Source of the DNA: Cyathus striatus
Lineage: Eukaryota > Basidiomycota > Agaricomycetes > Agaricales > Nidulariaceae
Assembly (NCBI GenBank): GCA_025738555.1
Contig: JAOVFP010000008.1
Location: 1,550,001-1,614,000 of the forward strand
Direction: 5' to 3'
Length of the DNA: 64,000 bases
The notes beneath the pieces are model-generated. The model searched no databases and was not told where the DNA came from. It worked only from the letters and a program-made list of their open reading frames with translations. The translations under genes and the position numbers were made by a program. This document shows positions 57,094-64,000 of this stretch, piece after piece. Within the stretch, counting starts at the first letter, position 1; each line of letters begins with the position of its first letter.

Positions 57094-57944
57094 CTAATTT
57101 CCAAGAATGCCATCTACAATCCGCGCTCTCATCTCCATTTCCTCCCTAGCCCAATTCTCTACAACAGGAGCCCAAAAATCCCCATACCGACAAAGATAAA
57201 ACCAATGGACACACGATTCCAAAAACCAAGCCAAAAAACACACAGCCCCGCTACCAATAGCACCCAACGCCGCCGCATCCTCCAGCGCCATCTTCGAGTC
57301 TCCGTTCTCATTCTTCAAGGAATACCTTGCGAGCCACAATACCCCATATCCTACCACCGCCGAGACGGTGTAAAACAGCACACTTAATACAAATCCCACG
57401 AATATCCCCAAGAGAATCTGACGTGGATGAAACGTGCGCAGGAAGGCGAGTATGCCGCGTTTTCGTGGGATGCTGGAGGGAGGTTGTGGGAGTTGGATAG
57501 AAGGTGCGATTAGGAATGCGATGGGGGTTGAGAGGGTTACGGAGCCGATTGTGCCCATTAGGATGGCGATGGTTGGGGAGGTTGTGTGTTCGATTATGTT
57601 TCCGATTGAGCTGTGCGTGTGGTGCGAGTATTGTAAGCACTATAAGAACGACACGAGTGCTCAGCTGATCGTTGTATCAGTATCTGCATTAATGTAATGT
57701 ATTGAAGGGTATAGACACTTACACGGTGTTCATATAGCTCACGCGATACGAAGTTCAACAAGTTGAGGGCGTTGAGGAGGTGGACGGCGCGTAGTTGGGA
57801 GGAGGAAAGGAAGAGAATATTCAAGGCTGGCGTTGGTTGGTTCTTATAGGCTTCAGCTGAGAGATGAGGTGATCCGCGCGTTGACACGACTGGCCAGTAA
57901 GGAAACCGCACAAATATTTCCTGCTTTGCTTCTTTCTCAGATTT
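57094..57944 (-). CDS. Predicted multi-pass membrane protein, partial gene model
   Basis: Two exons, 57,944-57,723 and 57,639-57,094, are joined by an 83-bp intron (57,640-57,722; GTAAGTG...CTTATAG, phase 0) and end with TAG. The spliced product reads ...LNALNLLNFVSRELYEHR then CLQYSHHTHSSIGNIIEHT and continues without interruption. Hydrophobic segments: MGTIGSVTLSTPIAFLIAP; LLGIFVGFVLSVLFYTVSAVVGYGVLWL; AALGAIGSGAVCFLAWFLESCV. The upstream exon starts after a likely acceptor (AAATAG at 57,945), so at least one 5' exon is missing from the model. I recognise no family. Clean splice sites, intact frame and membrane segments support a real gene. Confidence 0.6.
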
Positions 57945-58448
57945 CTATTTTTGTCCTAATTGGCGCATCGTGCTTTGTTCTATCACGTGGTCGTTATATC
58001 TAGTGTCGTAAGCTACTATTACGTAAGTTCTACTTTGATACCCAACGCCACCCTCCACGCTCCCCTCTCAGCCGTTATCCGTATTCATTGCATGGTATTG
58101 AGGACGCCGGTGAAGTAGCAGCGACGGAAAGAATGGAGAAGATGGACAATGTAAAGTTGATATCCCAGCAGCGGTTGTAGATGTCACGTTGTAAGAGAAG
58201 GATGGGAAATCCTCCGTAGCTAATGAAAGAATGTATGACTAAAATGGTAGGTCTCGCGTGAAGGGAACCGAAAGAGAGACGATAGTCTTCGACTCCGGCA
58301 GGAAGGTGACATGTGACCAATTCTCCTCGTACCACCTTCCTGCCACCTTCAGAAGTTCCCAACCGGCACGCGCGCAGAGTCTTCACCAGAATTTTCATTA
58401 ACAAGCCATATCAACACAAACTAATAAATCAGACCTAAACATACAATA
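57945..58448. other. Spacer before the tyrosine-recombinase retroelement
   Basis: Probably holds the left terminal repeat of the element and any 5' exon of the membrane-protein gene. A minus frame of 109 codons (58,075-58,404) has no recognisable motif. Confidence 0.35.
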
Positions 58449-60069
58449 ATGCCTAGAATCGAGACAGACCCATCGGGTGAAACATGCCCGGACTTTAGTG
58501 GGGAAATTTTTGAAGACATGCGTAACATGGCCAAAGGGGGAAATGAACAAATGACAGATGAGGAAGCTATCGAGAAACTAGTAACGACATGGCATGCAAC
58601 CCAACGAAAGAAAGTAGCAGCATGGGAGGCACAGGTACAGGCAGAAAATGAGGAGAGGCAACACCAACAAGAAGAAGAGGAACCTAATCCACCAGAACAA
58701 AATGACGGTGAACAGAGAAGAGACAACAGAAGGCGACAAGAAGCGAGCAGAGAACCAAGTCCCCAGCTAAGACACCAACACGAGGAAGAGGAGAACACCA
58801 GACCAACAAAAGCCAAACCCTTCATATTCGACCCAAATGTAGGCATTGATGCGATGCCCTTAAACAGACCAGCCCAATACGCAATTAACAAACTCAAGGA
58901 CAAAGAATATGTGGAAATTGACTACTTCACCCCACGCGGGTGTAACTTAGCACAAGGTGAACGCTCCACCAACTCGACAGATACATTAGGCCTCAAGACA
59001 GGTGCCAATGGCATAATTGCGCTCCAACCACTCTCCGCAATAAAACCCCTGAAGAATATCCGCCAGGATACAGAATTGACCTGGGGGGAGGTAAACGTTG
59101 CACGCCATGCAATGATGAGGCAGATGCTAGAACTGGGGAAGACGCTATGGCCAGCACATATCATACAGGCCCTCTCCAATTTCTTCGGGTGTTTAGATGC
59201 ACACCCAATAAGGGAAGAGGAATATGGCGATGAGGCAATCGTAAAATACCAGGCCATAGTGAGAAGAGAATGGTATGATCGTATGGAAGTTGGGAGGGGC
59301 ATGAATCTGGGGATAATCAATGATAACCTGCTAAAACAAATCCGTCAGGATATTGTGATACAGAAAGGATCAGATTGTGCAAAAGAGGTCAGTAATATCC
59401 AAATCCATAACCAGGAAAAGAACATGACTGACAATAAATCATTTCCCCTCCCCACTACATCCACACATGGAACCCTTCATCATGCCATATCTGCCATGCA
59501 ATTACTGCCATATGCCACACATAATATATGCCACTGCCATCACCACCACGCCACGCAACAAAACCCCAATACCAACATGATGGAATGGTATAGCTCAATG
59601 CAATAATGCTGCGAGCTTCACAGATGCTGCTGGACACACCAAAGAAGAGGCGAGGAGGCGACCACTCATGCTCCAGATCACCCAAAAGAGCCAGAACAAC
59701 ATCCAGCCGATACAGCCAGCGACAGCGGAGCGAATCACCATCACCCAGAGAGGAAACACCCAGAAACAACAGGTTTTTCAAAAGGCGCAGCGAAACCACA
59801 GAGCGTCACCGCTTGCGCCGTTTGCCTGGGACGCCGCAAACACGAATTCTCCAAATGCGACAAACGCCAACTATGGGATGGATTTACCAAATCATGGGCA
59901 ATACGAGGAGAAAACAGAAAGCTTACCAAACCCAATGGCGACAGCATATGCTTCCAGTGGCAAATGCCTCTGGGATGCCGAGACACATCCCACCCGGAAA
60001 GACACTGCTGTTCAGGATGCGGAAACACAGACCTTGGTGCTCAGAGATGTCCTCGAGCAGAGAAGTTAT
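58449..60069 (+). pseudogene. Gag-like protein with Cys/His motifs
   Basis: The first 385 codons (58,449-59,606) start ATG and include a Gln/Glu-rich coiled region (residues 55-105) and a helical capsid-like part (about 115-320). The frame stops with TAA at 59,604 and then continues in register to a TGA at 60,067. That second part contains the nucleic-acid-binding cysteine array: CAVCLGRRKHEFSKC, CFQWQMPLGC and CCSGCGNTDLGAQRC. Either the TAA is a mutation or an intron once removed it; the last ~60 codons before TAA (His/Thr/Asn-rich) read like non-coding text, which favours an intron. Confidence 0.7.
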
Positions 60070-62019
60070 GAACCTCTCACACCGTACAAGGGTGCGAAGT
60101 GGGAAAAGTTGTTACGAGCAGCCGGGTTGGAGGGAAAATATAATAGAGTGGTGGAAGGCTTACGCCGAGGCTTCCATTTCGGCATTCCTTCCATTGTCAG
60201 AACACATACACCACCAAATCACAAATCAGTCCATCAACATGACACGGCACACAAGGACATCACTGAAAAGGAATTCAGAAGCGGAAGATACTTGGGACCA
60301 CTCACATGATGTCAAACAGAAGCACTTATTGGGCCCTTCCAATCATCCCCAATCTCCCTCATCCCGAAATCTGGCCCAGCAGGAAGATATCGTGCCATAC
60401 ATAATTTCTCCTTCCCATACAAACCGGTTGCAGGAGTGGAATCCATTAATTCACACATTAATGCCGCAGATTTCCCATGTACATGGGGAACCTTCTCCAC
60501 AATATGCTTACTGGTGTCGAGACTTCCACCTGGATCACAAGCATCAATTAGAGACGTTGCAGAAGCATATAGAACAATTCCGGCTCACCCAAACCAGTGG
60601 CCTGGGCTGGTGGTCAGACTTAAAGGAGAAGACAGCTACGCAATTAACACCAGCAATAACTTCGGGATTACCTCAGCAGGAGGAGTGTATGGTGAAACAG
60701 CAGATGCGGCACTCGAAATTGTCAGACACAGTGGAATGGGCCCAGCATCGAGATGGGTGGACAATCACATCTTCATTCGGATACTGCGAGAACACCTTGC
60801 AAGATACAACGAACAGAGAAAACAATGGAGGAAAGAAATCACAGAAAGTGGAGGACAAGTTCACGAGCGATCTAGAATATGGTACAAGGGGAGAAACATG
60901 CCGGATGGGAGGCCAGAAGAATATGATGAAGATATGCGTGCAGAGTTCAGAGACTTGGCTTGGGAAAAGAGAAGAGCGAGCATACAAGAAGAACCCTATT
61001 GCTACAGTGATGCAGACATTGATGAGCTATCTAACCAGCTGGGTACAGTATGGGAAAGCACCAAGACGATCTTATTCCAACCTGTGGTACCTTTTCTGGG
61101 TTTTAGCTGGGACTTGGATCGCAAAACTGTCTCATTACTGGAAAAGAAGCGAGACAAATACATACAGGCAATCGCAGACTGGAGAACACGAAAACAGCAT
61201 ACTTTGGAAGAAGTACAAAAGCTATACGGAAAACTGCTCCATGTTACGCTCATCATTCCCAAAGGCAGAGCATATCTTACAAAACTCGAAGCGATGCTGG
61301 GAACATACCATAACAGTCCGTTCACTCCACACTTTCCACCAAAACACACAGAGAACGATCTTATTTGGTGGGAAAGACAGCTCAGGGGGCCAACATTATC
61401 ACGAAAAATCCCTGCACCAACCCCACTGGCAGACATCAATGCTTATTCAGATGCAAGCTCCGGTTTTGGCATCGGTATCACAATCGGGCAAAGGTGGCGA
61501 GCATGGAGACTACATCTGAAATGGCAAACAGATGGATGAGACATCGGATGGGCTGAAGCAGTCGGCTTCGAGCTCCTCATCATCACAATCATACTCGAAA
61601 AACGAATCAACAGCAACAAGGAGCAAGCCAAGGTATATGGTGACAACACAGGAGTGGTCGAAGGTTGGTGGGCAGGAAGAAGTAGAAGCTGGAGGGTCAA
61701 CGAGGTATTCAGACGAATACATGAAATATGTGAGCAAAACGGCACTACAGTACACACAAGATACGTATCAAGCAAGAACAACCCAGCTGACAACCCATCC
61801 AGGGGAATATACCCACCACGAAAAGACCTCTTACCCAAAATTGACATTCCAGACATTATACAGCCATTCGTGTTCAACTTCAACGACCCAACAACAGAGA
61901 GCTGGGCCAGACCCCTCCCATTACGAAAACCAAAACAACAGAACGACCAGAAGGGATGGGGAAACAACTACAATGAAAGACGACGTGAAGAGACATGGGC
62001 AGTTGAATACAATGCATAG
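59668..62019 (+). pseudogene. Reverse transcriptase-RNase H with in-frame TGA codons
   Basis: One frame, +1 relative to gag, interrupted by TGA at 60,307-60,309 and 61,537-61,539 and ending TAG at 62,017. RT motifs: LIGPFQSSPISLIPK, DVAEAYRTIP (motif A Asp), FGITSAGGVYGE, and motif C reading WVDNHIF, where the second Asp of the usual DD pair is Asn. RNase H acidic residues: NAYSDASSG, GWAEAVGFELL, VYGDNTGVVEGW, NNPADNPSRG. The true N-terminus is uncertain, since the frame overlaps the gag cysteine array for about 400 bp. A different frame across the same DNA (59,606-61,519) stays open for 637 codons but carries no motif. Confidence 0.85.
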
Positions 62020-63289
62020 AAGAGCAATGGCACAACAAGGAAGACAACACCAGGAACAAAGAAACCAACTCCCAGAAAGACGTTCACGAACTTCAATCCG
62101 AAAAAACACTATGCCATATCCACTACAACTCACCCCAATCTCATCACACCTTCGCCCACATTGCAGGGCAAAAGACAGACTCGTAACCTGGCAACCCAGA
62201 CAAGCAATCACAACGAATACACAAGGAGTTACAAGGGAAGACAAAGAATGAGTAGCAGCAGTAATGGAATTTGCCTGGGAAGAAAGCACCCTCACTACAT
62301 ACGGAAGCAGCCTTTTATCCTACCAAGTCTTTTGCGACAAACGAAATATGACAGAGGAAGACAGAACACCAATTCGACAAGAAATACTGGCCATTTTCAT
62401 AGCACAATTCGCACATGTATACTCTGGGAAAATGATACGCAACTATGTAATGGGAATACGAGCCTGGCACTTATTACACCACATCCCATGGGAGATAAAC
62501 CAAGCAGAGGTGGATAGCCTGCTAACGGCAGCAGACAGATTAACCCCAGCAACTTCAAAGAAGGCGAAACGAGAACCATACACACCAGGGTACATCACAG
62601 GAATCAAGAGCGGGCTGAATCTTGACATACCAAAAGACGCAGCAATATACACATGTTTAACGACATGCTTCTACGCAACAGCCCAACTTGGAGAATTCAC
62701 TGTGGAACGCGTAAACCAGAAATTCGACCCTCGCCAATACATCACCCCCAGACACCTATCCCGAACCCAAGACCGTGAGGGGAATGAAGTAACCAATTTG
62801 CGAATACCACGAACAAAGGTGGCACCTGAAGGAGAAGATGTCTTCTGGGCGAGACAGAATGGACCCACAGACCCAGAAGCGGCAATGTCCTGCCATTTGG
62901 CCATAAACCAGCCCCCAATAGACAGCCACCTCTTCGCATACCGAGACGCCAAAGGGGTGCACAAGCCTTTGTCCAGAAGAGCCTTCATGACAAGAATTGG
63001 AGAAGCAACCAAAGTAGCCGGCCTGAAATCCATGCCAGGACACGGCATTCGTATCGGATCTACCCTAGAGTACTTGTTGCGTGGGGTTCCATTCGAAGTT
63101 GTAAAAACCAAGGGCAGATGGGCAGGCAACTCTTTCCAGCTGTACCTACGACGACACGCACAAGCGGTGGCCCTATACATTCAAGCAACTCCAGATGTAC
63201 ATACAAGTTTTGTCAGCTACACCACATACAATGCCGATGCACAACAAAACAACGTCAATCTGCAAACGTGTAAGCATAGTCTTTCCTAA
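62012..63289 (+). pseudogene. Tyrosine recombinase of the retroelement
   Basis: Starts ATG at 62,012, overlapping the RT stop in ATGCATAG, and passes an in-frame TGA (62,249-62,251) just before EFAWEESTLTTYGSSLL, the start of the SAM-like core-binding domain. Counting from the ATG at 62,264: the box I position usually Arg is Gln (Q141, TAQLGEF), the HxxR motif is H260-G-I-R263, W286 follows in KGRWAG, and the nucleophile is Y294 (FQLYLRRH). Loss of box I Arg and the internal stop make it non-functional. It would have inserted the circular cDNA. It ends TAA. Confidence 0.87.
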
Positions 63290-63760
63290 ATGTTGGGGTC
63301 TGAGACTCACTCGTCGCGTCAAGCCTAGCGTGTGGGAGTCGGTGCTCGCCCCGGCCCCCCCAGCAGGAGAGAATAAACCAAGTTGGGAAGTGCGCACTTC
63401 GTGCACTCTCACCCACACCCCTCGATTACCTATCCTCCACAACCACTAATAGCCAAATAGACCACTTAAGTACAACAACCATAGCATTAAGAACAGTAAA
63501 ATACACATACCAAATATCCCAATACCATCATATATAAACCTTTCCATCCCCGCCGTAGCAACATCCCTACCACCCAAGGAACCTGGAGCGCGCGAGTCAA
63601 AGAGTAAGGTTAGAGTGTTTTGTATAGTCCTCATAGATTATCGAATGTACCTCATCAGCTATGTCCAGCCATTAACTCTCATCTCAACCCCAGGTACGTT
63701 ATAGTGATTGACGTGACACCGTGGTATACTCAAGAGTCAAATGAGTCCTCGTAATCTTTC
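63290..63760. other. Right flank of the retroelement
   Basis: Probably includes its right terminal repeat: 63,330-63,420 has G/C-rich text and the short palindrome GAAGTGCGCACTTC. No gene assigned. Confidence 0.4.
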
Positions 63761-64000
63761 GAGATGTCACACTACTCCCAACCGCGCACCCATGCCTCGC
63801 CTCGTCGTACGTCGAAACACCCCAACGCGTTGTGCCCCGTTTTGGGTTGCCGTGTCGAAGTGCCATGTGCCCGAAGGTTATAATTTGGCGATTCTGAAAC
63901 CTGGCAATGGAAGAGACAACGATGAAAGTAGGGGTGCTGGATAAGCAAAGGGCGTCTATGACATTGCGAGTATGATGGGTAGCTGAAGCCATAGGCGCTC
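63761..64000. repeat. Further diverged copy of part of the A-type tandem unit
   Basis: Phrases AACCGCGCACCCATGCCTCGCC and TATAATTTGGCGATTCTGAAACCTGGCAATGG match A1/A2 (53,810-54,010) in order, as does GGTAGCTGAAGCCATAGGCG at the window end. On the minus strand TPTFIVVSSIARFQNRQI parallels TPIIVSTIARL in A2. Confidence 0.6.

Larger units (their letters stand above)
58449..63289 (+). mobile_element. DIRS/Ngaro-like tyrosine-recombinase retrotransposon
   Basis: Gene order gag, RT-RNase H, tyrosine recombinase without a DDE integrase or protease defines this group. Such elements integrate through a circular intermediate and leave no target duplication, and their terminal repeats are split. I could not delimit those repeats, so the limits given are those of the coding region. 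Three in-frame TGA codons and two altered catalytic residues show that this copy is inactive. Confidence 0.88.

Noticed and set aside
57308..57697. Overlapping frames of 110 and 87 codons at the membrane-protein gene
   Set aside because: Shadows of the spliced minus-strand gene, which has consensus splice sites and hydrophobic segments.
59606..61519. 637-codon frame overlapping gag and RT of the Ngaro-like element
   Set aside because: Carries no RT, RNase H or cysteine motifs; these lie in the two other plus frames. Length alone is not support.
61532..62011. First part of a 239-codon frame over the RNase H end
   Set aside because: The RNase H motifs are in another frame; only the portion from about 62,012 is kept as the recombinase N-terminus.

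Overview
The window looks like nuclear DNA of a filamentous fungus, probably a Dikarya member with Agaricomycete-type mobile elements (inference from family resemblance; I ran no search). The evidence is introns of 46-83 bp with GTAAGT/GTATGT donors, an NLR-type NACHT-WD40 gene, Ty3/gypsy, pogo, hAT and tyrosine-recombinase retroelements, and the remnant of a trehalose-phosphate-synthase gene. There is no bacterial operon structure. Most long open frames are transposon frames or shadows.

Layout. 1-5.5 kb holds a broken NACHT-WD40 gene (minus strand) split by a 1,013-bp solo LTR. 5.5-7.9 kb is a low-complexity element: palindromic motif clusters around a pyrimidine tract and a ~105-bp G-rich minisatellite, followed by a tRNA-like relic. 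8,531-18,688 is a complete Ty3/gypsy element with two 1,136-bp LTRs, 4-bp GCAT target duplications and three frames joined by two good -1 slippery sites. 18.7-27 kb is gene-poor and carries a hAT-like element (8-bp target duplication) with a MITE inside it, a trehalose-phosphate-synthase relic, and a second MITE with a solo LTR inside it. 27.2-29.6 kb is a pogo-type transposase gene with eight in-frame TGA codons and no frameshift, flanked by ~60-bp minisatellites. 30.5-41.5 kb contains a foldback minisatellite, two inverted copies of one 866-bp LTR, and between them a minus-strand chromovirus remnant with an extra ORF of about 2.8 kb between its chromodomain and 3' LTR. 42.2-43.9 kb resembles the 5.5-7.9 kb element. 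44,690-48,734 is an apparently intact three-exon NACHT-WD40 gene of about 1,312 codons. From 48.7 kb the base composition changes: CG dinucleotides, rare before, become common. 48.7-58.4 kb holds diverged tandem units, a 67-bp near-perfect palindrome and a two-exon membrane-protein gene. 58.4-63.3 kb is a DIRS/Ngaro-like retroelement (gag, RT-RNase H, tyrosine recombinase).

The unifying theme is decay by CG to TG/CA change. The two gypsy LTRs differ almost only at CG sites and only by transitions; stops in the decayed coding copies are nearly all TGA; catalytic Asp/Arg residues are lost by transitions. This is what cytosine methylation plus deamination of repeats would leave. The most biologically interesting items are the intact NLR-like gene with a short N/I/T-rich motif before its NACHT domain, the double -1 frameshift gypsy element, and the unrecognised third ORF of the chromovirus.
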